This document shows, in pieces, positions 9,860 through 17,843 of a stretch of DNA of 50,775 nt. This stretch comes from Candidatus Lambdaproteobacteria bacterium (GTDB taxonomy: Bacteria; SAR324; JACQKK01). The number at the start of each line of letters is the position of its first letter. Within the stretch, counting starts at the first letter, position 1. The translations under genes were made by a program, and so were the position numbers. The notes beneath the pieces are model-generated. The model had not been told where the DNA came from, ran no database searches, and worked only from the letters and a program-made list of their open reading frames with translations. The DNA lies in the NCBI GenBank assembly GCA_016204605.1, contig JACQKK010000122.1, forward strand, positions 1-50,775, in the 5' to 3' direction.

Positions 9860-11227
9860 TCACGGGGTCGAAAAGGGCTTGCCGACGACATTGTCGAGCT
9901 GCGCCAGCGCGCTGTGATAGGCGTACATGGCCTGGAAGTAGCCGGTGCGGGCGCGGCTCAGGTTGTCGTCCTCGATCAGCACGTCGGTGATGGTGACGAG
10001 CCCCTGGGCGTAGCGGTCGCGCTGGATGCGCAGGTTCTCCTCGGCCAGCTCCACGCCCTTCGCCGCGACCGGCAACTGGTCGGCTGTCTGCTCCGCGGCC
10101 AGCAGCGCCTGCTTGAGCTCCAGCACGATGTTGTCCTCCTGATCCCGGTAGCGATCCTCCGCCTCAAGCACGAGCTTGTCGCGGCGGGCCAGCTCCGCCG
10201 TCGCGGCGCCGGCCGTGTAGAGGTTCATCTTCAGGCCGATCCCGGCCGTGGCCCACTCGTTGTTCACCAGCAGCGACTGCGAGGAGTGGGTGTAGCTGAT
10301 GAACGCGCTGACCTGCGGGTAGAGCTCGGCGCGCGCCGCCCGCACGCTGACCTGCGCGGTTTCCACCTGGAGCCTGAGCGCCTTCAGGTCGCCGCGCTGC
10401 TCGATGGCCGCCTGCCGCAGCCGGGCGAATTCGCCCTGCGACTGGCGCGGCGGCGGGGGCTCCGCCAGGCGCAGCGGCCGGTTGATGTCGGCGAGCAGCA
10501 GCCGGCTCAAGGCGGCCGATGCGCTCTTCAGGGCCACGTCGGCCCGGATCAGGTCCTGCCGCCGCTCCGCCAGCCGTACCTCCACCGAGAGCACATCGCT
10601 CCTGGCGACGAGGCCCTGGGTCAGGAAATCCCGCGCCTGGCTGGCCTGCTGTTCGACGAGCGCGATGGATTCGACCACCACCGAGCGCAGCTTCTCCGCC
10701 TCCAGCACCCGGTAGTAGGCGCGCTTGACCGCCAGGGCCAGGTCCTCGCGGGCCCGGGTCGAGGCGAGCTCGGCGCTGCCGATGCCCAGGCGCGCGGCGT
10801 GCTGAGCGCTCGCGTTCCGGCCGAAGTCGAGCACGGGCATCTGGAGCAGCACAGCGGCGTTCGCGTCCTCCCGGTCCGCGGTCTTGAAGGTCTGGCCGAA
10901 GGACTGGGTGGCCATGTCGTTGTTCCGCGCCGAGTAGTTGATCTGCGCCGAAACGAACGGCCCCCCCAGGGCGTCCGCCCCCGCCGCCACGTCGCGCGCG
11001 ATCTCGATGCGACGCTGGGCGATGCCGAGGCCGCGGTTGCTGGCGAACGCGGTGCGCAGCGCCTGCTCCAGCGTCAGCTCGGTGGGAGGCGGGGTCCCCA
11101 CAGGCGCCGCGGGGGCAGGCGCCGCACGCGATCTGCCCTCCTGAGCCCAACCGCGCGAAGGAGCCACGGCCAGGGCTGCCAAGGCCAGGGCGACCAACGC
11201 CGGCACTGCCAACGGACGAGCCTTCAT
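9860..11227 (-). CDS. TolC-family outer-membrane efflux protein
   Basis: The product is 455 aa from MKARPLAVPALVALALAALAV, a Sec signal peptide ending near GWAQ. The mature part has the two OEP repeats of long amphipathic helices and ends LAQLDNVVGKPF. An Ala/Pro-rich linker (residues 35-50) precedes the first helix (TLEQALRTAFASNRGL). The start codon overlaps the tetR stop as ATGA (11224-11227), so translation is probably coupled to the repressor. The adaptor gene begins 17 bp downstream. It forms the outer-membrane exit duct of this pump. Confidence 0.92.
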   Translation of the reverse strand: MKARPLAVPALVALALAALAVAPSRGWAQEGRSRAAPAPAAPVGTPPPTELTLEQALRTAFASNRGLGIAQRRIEIARDVAAGADALGGPFVSAQINYSARNNDMATQSFGQTFKTADREDANAAVLLQMPVLDFGRNASAQHAARLGIGSAELASTRAREDLALAVKRAYYRVLEAEKLRSVVVESIALVEQQASQARDFLTQGLVARSDVLSVEVRLAERRQDLIRADVALKSASAALSRLLLADINRPLRLAEPPPPRQSQGEFARLRQAAIEQRGDLKALRLQVETAQVSVRAARAELYPQVSAFISYTHSSQSLLVNNEWATAGIGLKMNLYTAGAATAELARRDKLVLEAEDRYRDQEDNIVLELKQALLAAEQTADQLPVAAKGVELAEENLRIQRDRYAQGLVTITDVLIEDDNLSRARTGYFQAMYAYHSALAQLDNVVGKPFSTP

Positions 11228-11892
11228 CGCGTGTCCTTTCGCGCCGTCAGGCGGCGATGCCGTTCCTCGTCGCTCAGCACGCCGAACCACAGGATGTGCA
11301 GAATGTCGCGCGCCTGCTGTTCGATCGGTTTCTCGCGGCCTTTGAAGTAGTTGGTGAGCATCGCACCATAGATCAGGTAGCCGAACACCTCCGAGACCTG
11401 GGCGAACGGCACGTCGCGCACGCGGCCCTCCGCGACCAGTTGCTGCGCCACTTCCCGCCAATGGCCCTGGTTGCGCTCGCGGTACTCGAAGTAGGTGAGT
11501 TGCTTGCGCTCCTTGAATTCCGCCCGCTCCTGGATCAGCAGCTCCACGACCTCGGGATGCTCATCGAAGTACACCAGGTACGCCCGCACCGCCTGTTCCA
11601 TGTGCTCCAGCGGGTCCGCCTCCGCCGGCACGCAGCACGCGACGAACTCGAACAGCTCCCGCATGCAGCGATCCACGCTGTCCAGAAACAGCGTGCGCTT
11701 CGCCGGGAAGTAGCGGTAGATCGTGCCCTTCCCAACCCCGAGCGCCCTCGCTATCCTTTCGACGTCGGTGTCCCGGTAGCCGTACCGGGCGAACAACTGC
11801 ACGGCGACGTCGAGAATCTCGCCCCGGCGGCGCTCCGCCAGTTGGACATCCTTCGGCCGCCCCGGGCGCCGTTTGGTGGCCTCGCCTTCCAT
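11224..11892 (-). CDS. TetR-family transcriptional repressor
   Basis: The product is 222 aa. The N-terminal DNA-binding domain is clear: RRGEILDVAVQLFARYGYRDT, then the helix-turn-helix VERIARALGVGKGTIYRYF (about residues 44-62). The C-terminal ligand domain is helical and ends RHRRLTARKDTR. It is the first gene of the efflux operon, with a four-base overlap with the outer-membrane gene. A palindrome resembling a TetR operator lies 15-34 bp upstream of its start (11907-11926). Autorepression of the whole four-gene operon, relieved by a pump substrate, is the simplest model, as for many local TetR regulators of RND pumps. Confidence 0.92.
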   Translation of the reverse strand: MEGEATKRRPGRPKDVQLAERRRGEILDVAVQLFARYGYRDTDVERIARALGVGKGTIYRYFPAKRTLFLDSVDRCMRELFEFVACCVPAEADPLEHMEQAVRAYLVYFDEHPEVVELLIQERAEFKERKQLTYFEYRERNQGHWREVAQQLVAEGRVRDVPFAQVSEVFGYLIYGAMLTNYFKGREKPIEQQARDILHILWFGVLSDEERHRRLTARKDTR

Positions 11893-11906
11893 GACTCTCT
11901 CAATAA

Positions 11907-11926
11907 TTAACGGACCAGTCCGTCAA
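11907..11926. promoter_or_regulatory. Palindromic operator upstream of tetR efflux operon
   Basis: Half-sites TTAACGGAC and GTCCGTCAA flank a two-base centre, so the palindrome is perfect apart from one base per arm. On the minus strand TTGACG at the right end could be a -35 element, with the AT-rich stretch TTAATTATT just downstream. Bound repressor would therefore block the promoter. It is a likely binding site for the TetR protein encoded at 11224-11892. Confidence 0.65.
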
Positions 11927-12074
11927 ATAATATGACGATACCGGCCAGGTCGTGCGGTGTCAACAGGGAAGCCGAAGCGGCCTGGGGGAAATATCGGCGC
12001 CAAGGGCGGCAAGGTTACAGTCAGTGGTCGGCGAGCCCCGTGGGCGACGGCGGCAGGATATACGGGAGGGCATG

Positions 12075-12719
12075 ATGGCGATCCTGCTCACAGGCTTCGA
12101 GCCGTTCGGGAGCGTGACGCGCAATCCGAGCGGGAGCATCGTGGAGCACGTGCGGAGCTCCGCCACGGGGGCGTTCGCCGGCGTGGCGGGGGAGGTGCTG
12201 CCGACGGCGTTCGCGGCCGCGGGCGAGCGCCTGCGCAACCTCATCCGCGCCCACCGGCCCCAGGCGATCCTGTGCCTGGGGGTGGCGGCGGAGCGGTCGG
12301 CGATCGATCTCGAGCGCATCGCGCTCAACCTCGACGATGCGGAGCGGCCCGATAACGCCGGCGCTGCGCCCCGCGGGCGGCCGATCGTCCCCGCGGGACC
12401 GGTCGCCTACCGCTCGACGCTGCCCCTCGACGCGATGCACGCCGCGTTGCAGGCGGCGGGCTGCCCGGTGCGCCTCTCGAACCACGCGGGCACCTTCGTC
12501 TGCAACCACGTCTTCTATGTGGCACGCCACGAGGTGGAGCGGCTCGGGCTGGTTCAGGCAGGGGCGGCGGTGCCCTGCGGCCTCGTGCACGTGCCCCTGC
12601 CGGTGGAAGCCGAGACGGACGGCCACGGCCTCACCCTGGCCCGCCTGATCGAGGCCATGGCCCGCTGCCTGGAGGTGCTGCGCGCGGGCGGAGCCGCCCC
12701 GCGGCCGGGCCGGAGCTGA
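12075..12719 (+). CDS. pcp: Pyrrolidone-carboxylate peptidase (pyroglutamyl peptidase I)
   Basis: The product is 214 aa, the normal family length, beginning MAILLTGFEPFG as in other Pcp proteins. The catalytic triad of this cysteine peptidase (family C15) is visible: Glu80 in DLERIALN, Cys143 in GTFVCNHVFY and His172 in LVHVPLP. It removes N-terminal pyroglutamate from peptides in the cytoplasm. Two adjacent ATGs exist (12072 and 12075); GGGAGGG at 12064-12070 is better spaced for the second. It appears to be a single-gene unit, divergent from tetR. The 272 bp that follow hold no recognisable feature before the ribosome-binding site of the next gene. Confidence 0.93.
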   Translation: MAILLTGFEPFGSVTRNPSGSIVEHVRSSATGAFAGVAGEVLPTAFAAAGERLRNLIRAHRPQAILCLGVAAERSAIDLERIALNLDDAERPDNAGAAPRGRPIVPAGPVAYRSTLPLDAMHAALQAAGCPVRLSNHAGTFVCNHVFYVARHEVERLGLVQAGAAVPCGLVHVPLPVEAETDGHGLTLARLIEAMARCLEVLRAGGAAPRPGRS

Positions 12720-12991
12720 GCCCATGGGGCCACCCGCGGCGCGGCAGGGGGCGGGCGACCGCCGGTGTGCAACGCCTCCCATTTCTGGTACGGAGAGAGG
12801 CCCTTTTCAGCCCGGTCGCGGCGCGTCACGGCGCCGACCCGTACCGCGCCCGGCAGCGGATTGCGTTCGCGACGAAACTGTGGCCAGTAAGCAGTGACAG
12901 TAGGAGCAGGCTGAAGCGTTCCCCCGCTTTGGACCAACCGGTCGCGTTTCACCCGCCGTGGGATTCGGGGCCACCTGCAAGGAGACCGACG

Positions 12992-14218
12992 ATGACGGAT
13001 ACGAAAGCAAACGGAACGGGCTTGCTCGCGGGCGTCCGGATCCTGGACCTGACGCAGTTCGAGGCGGGCACGTCCTGCACGCAGGTGCTGGCGTGGCTCG
13101 GCGCCGATGTGGCGAAGGTGGAGAATCCCGGGGTCGGCGATCCGGGGCGCAGGTTGGGCAGCGCGAACACGAAGGATGACCCCTACTTCCTGGTCTACAA
13201 CTCCAACAAGCGCTCCCTCACCGTCAACCTGAAGCACCCCCGCGGCCTCGAAGTCGTCAAGGCGATGGCGCAGAAGGCCGACGTGTTCATCGAGAACTTC
13301 GCGCCGGGGGCCATCGAACGGCTGGGCCTCGGCTACGACGTGCTGCGGGCGATCAACCCGGCCATCATCTACGGGCAGGTGAAGGGCTTCGGACCGGGCA
13401 GCCCCTACGTGAACAACCTGGCCTTCGACATGATCGCCCAGGCCTGCGGGGGCACGATGAGCGTCACCGGCGAGCCCAATGGGCCACCCGCCAAGCCCGG
13501 CGCGACGCTGGGCGATACGGGCACCGGGATGCTGATGGCCATCAGCATTCTCGCCTCGCTCTACCGGCGGCGGGAGACCGGCGAGGGGCAGCGGCTCATG
13601 ATCGGCATGCAGGACGCCATGTTCCACTACATCCGCGGGGCGCTCGCGACCACCTCGAAGAACATGAAGGCGGCGCCGCGGGCCGGGGCCAAGACCATCG
13701 GCGGCGGCAACCCACCCTGCGGCATCTATCCGTGCGCGCCGGGCGGGCCCAACGACTACGTGTATATCTACACCAGCCGGGCCAACCCGCAGCACTGGCC
13801 CCGCCTCCTGCAGGTGATCGGGCGGGAGGATCTGTTGGAGGATCCGCGCTTCAAGACCCGCGAAGCGCGGGTCGAGCACGAGGCGGAGCTCGACGCGATC
13901 CTCGGCGAGTGGACGCGCAAGCGGGACAAATACGAGGCCATGCGCGTGGTGGGGGCCGTCGTTCCCTCCGGGGCCGTGCGGGACACCCTGGAGCTGCTGA
14001 CGGACCCCGAGTTCGAGCGGCGCGGCATCATGCCGGTGATCCAGCACCCCACCAACGGGCCGTTCAAGACGCCGGCCTGGCCCGTGTACCACAACGGCGC
14101 GACGCTGCCGGTCGTGCCGGCGCCGCTGCTCGGCCAGCACAGCACCGAGGTGCTCTCGGATTGGCTCGGCATGAACGACGAGCAGGTGGCCGCCCTCCGC
14201 TCGGAAGGCGTGCTGTAG
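12992..14218 (+). CDS. Family III CoA-transferase, formyl-CoA transferase-like
   Basis: The product is 408 aa. AAGGAG (12979-12984) sits seven bases before the chosen ATG; the open frame extends upstream but that part is not protein-like. Signatures of the CaiB/BaiF family follow in order: RILDLTQFEAGT near the N-terminus, VENPGVGDPGR, IENFAPGAIERLG, then LGDTGTGM with Asp175 as the likely nucleophile (Frc Asp169). The Gly-rich loop IGGGNP and VPSGAV, which resemble Oxalobacter Frc, come next. It moves CoA between carboxylic acids. The next gene, 92 bp downstream, encodes an oxalyl-CoA decarboxylase/2-hydroxyacyl-CoA lyase relative, so the likely acceptor is a 2-hydroxy acid or oxalate (inference). 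Confidence 0.88.
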   Translation: MTDTKANGTGLLAGVRILDLTQFEAGTSCTQVLAWLGADVAKVENPGVGDPGRRLGSANTKDDPYFLVYNSNKRSLTVNLKHPRGLEVVKAMAQKADVFIENFAPGAIERLGLGYDVLRAINPAIIYGQVKGFGPGSPYVNNLAFDMIAQACGGTMSVTGEPNGPPAKPGATLGDTGTGMLMAISILASLYRRRETGEGQRLMIGMQDAMFHYIRGALATTSKNMKAAPRAGAKTIGGGNPPCGIYPCAPGGPNDYVYIYTSRANPQHWPRLLQVIGREDLLEDPRFKTREARVEHEAELDAILGEWTRKRDKYEAMRVVGAVVPSGAVRDTLELLTDPEFERRGIMPVIQHPTNGPFKTPAWPVYHNGATLPVVPAPLLGQHSTEVLSDWLGMNDEQVAALRSEGVL

Positions 14219-14310
14219 CCGGTCGCTACCGATGGTTCGCGCGCGGGGCCGCCGGCCCGACCGGCGCCGGCGACGCACGGCACTCACTCTTGTGATCGAG
14301 GAGCATGACC

Positions 14311-15963
14311 ATGGCGGAACTTACGGGTTCGGAGATCCTCGCGCGGTCCCTGAAAAACGAGGGCACGAAGGACCTCTTCTTCATCCTGGGTGGGCCGATG
14401 CAGCTCGCCGAAACCTCATGCCTCAAGGAGGGCATCCGCCCCATCGACGTGCGCCACGAGCAGGCCGCGGCGCTGATGGCGCAGGCGTACAGCCGGCTGC
14501 TCCAGAAGCCGGCCGTCTGCATGGCGGCCAGCGGCCCGGGCGTGATCAACCTCACCACCGGCATCGCCAATGCGCTGATCGACTGCGCCCCGGTCGTGGC
14601 GGTCGGCGGATCGAGCTCGATCGGCCTGTTCGGGCGCCAGACGTTCCAGGAGATCGACCAGCTCGCGATCATGAAGACCTGCACCAAGTGGTCGGACCGC
14701 ATCTACAATCTCAAGCGCATCCCCGAGCAGGTCAACAACGCGTTCCAGCATGCCATGGGCGGCAAGCCGGGGCCGGTGTATCTCGATTGCCCGGCCGACC
14801 TGCTCTACGAGAAGATTCCCGAAAGCGCAGTCGACTGGAGCCTGAGCGGCCGGCCGCTGCTGGCCCCGCGGCCCATGGGCAACGAGCAACGGATCGACGA
14901 GCTGGTCGGCGCGCTGGCCCAGGCGAAGCAGCCGATCGTCCTCTCCGGCAGCGGCGTGATCTGGTCGCAGGCCTGGGACGAGCTGAGGGCCTTCGTCGAG
15001 AAGGCGGGCGTTCCCTTCTACACGACCCCGCAAGGCCGCGGCGTGCTGCCCGACGACCATCCGCAATCGTACCTCGCCATGCGCGCCTCGGCGTTCCGCG
15101 ATGCGGACCTGATTCTCATCGTCGGCACGCGCATGAACTTCATCATCGGCCACGCCGCGCCGCCGCGCTTCGCCGCCAAGGCCAAGATCGCGCGGATCGA
15201 TATCGATGCGGCCGAAATCGCATCGTCCCCGCGCAAGGTGGATATCGGGATCGTCGGCGACTGCAAGATGGTGCTGCAGCAGATGCTGGAAAGGATGGGC
15301 GGCAAGATCGAGCCGGAGCGCTACGCGCCCTGGCGGAAACGGCTCGGCGATGGCGAGGCGGCCAAGCGCAAGGAGCCCAGCTTCACCCCGCCGAAGGCGG
15401 GGGAGCCGATCCACCCCTTGCAACTGTGCGAGGAGGTGAAGAACTTCATGCGGCGCGACGCCATCCTGGTGGTGGACGGCCAGGAGATCCTGAACTACGG
15501 CCGCCAGTCCATGCCCACCTTCACGCCCGGCCACCGGCTGAACTCCGGGCCGTTCGGGATGATGGGCGTGGGGCTGCCGTTCGGCGTGGGGGCCAAGGTG
15601 GCCAAGCCCGACAAGCAGGTCATCGTCGTCCACGGCGATGGCTCCTTCGGCCTGAACGGCATGGAGCTGGATACGGCCGTGCGCCACAAGATCCCGATCC
15701 TGGTGGTGATCAGCCTCAACGGCGGCTGGACCGCCGATCCGAAGCACGAGAAAGTCGGCCGCAATCTCGGCTACACCCGCTACGACAAGATGGCCGAGGG
15801 ACTGGGCTGCTACGGCGAGTATGTCGAGAAGCCGGAAGAGATCGGGCCCGCGCTCCGGCGCGCGCAGAAGAAGGTCGACCAGGGCATGGTGGCCCTCGTC
15901 AACGTCAAGACCGACGAAAACGCACGGGCGGGCACGGTGGCGTTCTCGTCCCACTCGACGTGA
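14311..15963 (+). CDS. ThDP-dependent 2-hydroxyacyl-CoA lyase / oxalyl-CoA decarboxylase family enzyme
   Basis: The product is 550 aa. GAGGAG lies seven bases before the chosen ATG at 14311; an ATG at 14305 is too close. The ThDP-activating Glu50 is in RHEQAAALMAQAY, ASGPGVINLTTG follows, and the C-terminal cofactor motif runs from GDGSFGLNGMEL to LNGGW. At the position where oxalyl-CoA decarboxylases carry catalytic Tyr-Glu (YEE), this protein has Phe112-Gln113-Glu114 (FQE), as recalled for 2-hydroxyacyl-CoA lyases such as HACL1. It may therefore cleave a 2-hydroxyacyl-CoA into an aldehyde or ketone plus formyl-CoA. Its partner is the Frc-like CoA-transferase upstream. Oxalyl-CoA or another acyl-CoA remains possible. 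Confidence 0.85.
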   Translation: MAELTGSEILARSLKNEGTKDLFFILGGPMQLAETSCLKEGIRPIDVRHEQAAALMAQAYSRLLQKPAVCMAASGPGVINLTTGIANALIDCAPVVAVGGSSSIGLFGRQTFQEIDQLAIMKTCTKWSDRIYNLKRIPEQVNNAFQHAMGGKPGPVYLDCPADLLYEKIPESAVDWSLSGRPLLAPRPMGNEQRIDELVGALAQAKQPIVLSGSGVIWSQAWDELRAFVEKAGVPFYTTPQGRGVLPDDHPQSYLAMRASAFRDADLILIVGTRMNFIIGHAAPPRFAAKAKIARIDIDAAEIASSPRKVDIGIVGDCKMVLQQMLERMGGKIEPERYAPWRKRLGDGEAAKRKEPSFTPPKAGEPIHPLQLCEEVKNFMRRDAILVVDGQEILNYGRQSMPTFTPGHRLNSGPFGMMGVGLPFGVGAKVAKPDKQVIVVHGDGSFGLNGMELDTAVRHKIPILVVISLNGGWTADPKHEKVGRNLGYTRYDKMAEGLGCYGEYVEKPEEIGPALRRAQKKVDQGMVALVNVKTDENARAGTVAFSSHST

Positions 15964-15990
15964 GCCCTGCCCTGGGCGCTTCGCGCCGCC

Positions 15991-16028
15991 TCACCCCGTC
16001 CTCTCTCCATCGACATGGAGAGGGGTGA
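15991..16028. terminator. Hairpin between convergent genes, probable bidirectional terminator
   Basis: CCTCTCTCCAT (16000-16010) and ATGGAGAGGGG (16015-16025) form a stem with a CGAC loop, extended by outer TCACCCC and GGGGTGA. There is no T-tract. It sits between the stop of the lyase gene and the stop of the minus-strand cupin gene, the expected place for a shared terminator. Confidence 0.6.
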
Positions 16029-16051
16029 TCGGTCGCTGCTGCCCATGGCCG

Positions 16052-16396
16052 TCACGCGACTGCAATGAAGGCGGCGAGCACGGGCCGGCCGTCGAGGGCG
16101 CGGCTGCGGTGGCCGCGGCCCGTCAGGTCCTCGACGAGCAGCGCATCGCCGGCGCGCAACTGGTGCGTGCTGCCGTCCCCTACCTCGATCTCGAGCCCGC
16201 CTTCGAGGTAGAGCACGTAGTGGGGGGCGTCCGCGGCGTGGAACGCGGAGCGATAGGTGCCGGGCCGCAGCCGGAACTGGATGCCCCGCGCCGCCCGGAG
16301 CGGGGTGAGGGCGCCGCCGCGCTCGGTAAACGCGAGCGGCACCTGCTCGAAGTGCGATTCGCCATCGGCGCCGCTGAAGAGGCGCACCAAGTTCAT
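16052..16396 (-). CDS. Small cupin-domain protein (paralog 1)
   Basis: The product is 114 aa, a single cupin beta-barrel. Conserved elements are SGADGESHFE near the N-terminus, a central HYVLYLEGGLEIEVGDG, and RAGDALLVEDLTGRGH, which is cupin motif 2-like with His96. It aligns without gaps to the neighbouring protein at 16467-16811 (65 of 114 residues identical by eye). Function is unknown; small cupins of this type may bind a metal or act on organic acids. It lies 70 bp downstream of its paralog on the same strand and faces the CoA-transferase/lyase pair, which may be a functional link. Confidence 0.8.
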   Translation of the reverse strand: MNLVRLFSGADGESHFEQVPLAFTERGGALTPLRAARGIQFRLRPGTYRSAFHAADAPHYVLYLEGGLEIEVGDGSTHQLRAGDALLVEDLTGRGHRSRALDGRPVLAAFIAVA

Positions 16397-16466
16397 GGGG
16401 GCACTTCCTTCATGGGCGCCCTTCGCCGGCCGGCACCAGGCGTGGGCATGGCGGATTGTCTCTCAT

Positions 16467-16811
16467 CTATGCCAAGGGGACGAACGCGGAGAAGCACTCC
16501 TTGCCGTCGAGGGCACGGCTGATGTGGCCGCGACCCGTCGTATCCTCCGCCAGCAGCACGTCGCCAGCCCGCATCTGGCGCTTCGATCCATCCCCCACCT
16601 CGATCTCCACGCCGCCCCGCAGGTAGCACACGTACTGGCGCTGGGCGGGGGTGTGGAAATCGCGCGCATAGCCGCTCTTCACCAGCCGGAACTGCACGCC
16701 CTTGGCAGCCTGCTCTTTGGTGCGCGTCCCCTCGCGCTCGCTGAAGCTGAGGGTGAGGTCCTCGAAGTGCGATTCGCCATCGGCGCCCGTGTAGATGCGG
16801 ACGATCTTCAT
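16467..16811 (-). CDS. Small cupin-domain protein (paralog 2)
   Basis: The product is 114 aa from MKIVRIYTGADGESHFE; AGGAG lies five bases before this ATG, so an in-frame TTG further upstream is rejected. The cupin core reads YVCYLRGGVEIEVGDG and MRAGDVLLAEDTTGRGH. It is the upstream member of a tandem duplication with 16052-16396; both copies have the same length and keep the GADGESHFE, EIEVGDGS, TGRGH and RALDG blocks. The most divergent part is the middle (residues 44-59), possibly the pocket-lining region. Function is unknown; cytoplasmic, as no signal peptide is present. Confidence 0.82.
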   Translation of the reverse strand: MKIVRIYTGADGESHFEDLTLSFSEREGTRTKEQAAKGVQFRLVKSGYARDFHTPAQRQYVCYLRGGVEIEVGDGSKRQMRAGDVLLAEDTTGRGHISRALDGKECFSAFVPLA

Positions 16812-16869
16812 GGAGTCTCCTGGTCTCAAGGGTAACGGCCGGGGCGAGGCCTGCCCGCGTCCTGCCTGG

Positions 16870-17595
16870 TTATAGCGCCAGCGCTTCGCCGAACGCCCGC
16901 AGGCCCCGGCGGCGCTCGCGATGGTCGGGCAGCACCTCTGCCACCAGCCGCCAGAACTCGGGCGAGTGGTTCAGCACCCGCAGGTGACACAGCTCGTGCA
17001 CCACCACATAGTCCAACACCTCGGGCGGCGCCAGCACCAGCCGCCAGTTGAAGTAGAGCGCGCCGCGCGCGGTGCAGGTGCCCCAGCGCCGGCGCTGCTC
17101 CTTGACTCGCACCTGCACAGGCTCGACGCCGATCAGCGGGCGAAAGCGGGCCAGCCGCTCGTCGATCACCCGCCGCGCCTCCTCGCGGTACCAGGCCAGC
17201 ACCAGGGCTTGGATGCGGCCGGGCTCGGGGTCGAGCGCTTCGAGCGGGGGCAGGCGCACGATCAGGGCGTCGGCCGCCGGCTGCACCTCGGGCGACCCGG
17301 CCGTGGCTTCGAGTCGCAGCGTGAGCTGGCCGCCCCGGTACGGCACCGGCAGCTCCGGCAGCCAGGCCGGCGCCCGCCGCTCCACCCGCGCCGCTTCGAG
17401 CCGCGCCAGCTGGCGCAGGATCCAGCGCGCCTTCTCCCGCAGCAGCGCCTCCACGCGCGCCGGCTCGACCCGCGCCGGCGCATGCACCACGAGCCCCTGC
17501 TCCGGATCGATCGAGAGCGCGAGCGTGCGCCGGCCGCGGCTCAGGCGGATGCGGTAAGCGACGCGGTTTCCCCCAAGGTCGAGAGCGGCTTCCAT
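16870..17595 (-). CDS. YgjP-like M48-type metallopeptidase (DUF45 family)
   Basis: The product is 241 aa. The zinc site HELCH (His200-Glu201-His204) is followed by NHSPEFW with His210, the standard arrangement of YgjP/DUF45 proteins. The WGTCTARGALYFNWRLVLAP segment before it is also diagnostic. The N-terminal half holds a beta-rich domain and a basic, Arg/Ala-rich helical linker. These proteins are soluble gluzincin-like putative proteases; the cellular substrate is not known. No signal peptide is visible. The gene ends 58 bp before the cupin pair on the same strand and is divergent from the PfkB kinase gene. Confidence 0.88.
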   Translation of the reverse strand: MEAALDLGGNRVAYRIRLSRGRRTLALSIDPEQGLVVHAPARVEPARVEALLREKARWILRQLARLEAARVERRAPAWLPELPVPYRGGQLTLRLEATAGSPEVQPAADALIVRLPPLEALDPEPGRIQALVLAWYREEARRVIDERLARFRPLIGVEPVQVRVKEQRRRWGTCTARGALYFNWRLVLAPPEVLDYVVVHELCHLRVLNHSPEFWRLVAEVLPDHRERRRGLRAFGEALAL

Positions 17596-17843
17596 GCGGC
17601 TCCAGGGTGGCGGCGGGTGCTCGGGCGCCGGCGGCGATCACGCCCGGGCGGTCGCCCGCTCGACCTTACCGCGTCCCGGCGGCGCTGCCAATCCGGGCTG
17701 GCGCGAGCACGCCCGGCGGGCGAATTGCCGGAGGGGTCGGCAGCATGCGATAAAAAGAAACCCGCAACGGTCGGCCCGTGCGCGCGTGAGCGTGTGCCTT
17801 GCCAGGCGGTATTCCTCACTCCCTTGAGCCGCATCCCCCGCCC

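Noticed and set aside
14305..14313. ATG at 14305 as start of the lyase gene
   Set aside because: GAGGAG ends one base before it; the ATG at 14311 has proper spacing.
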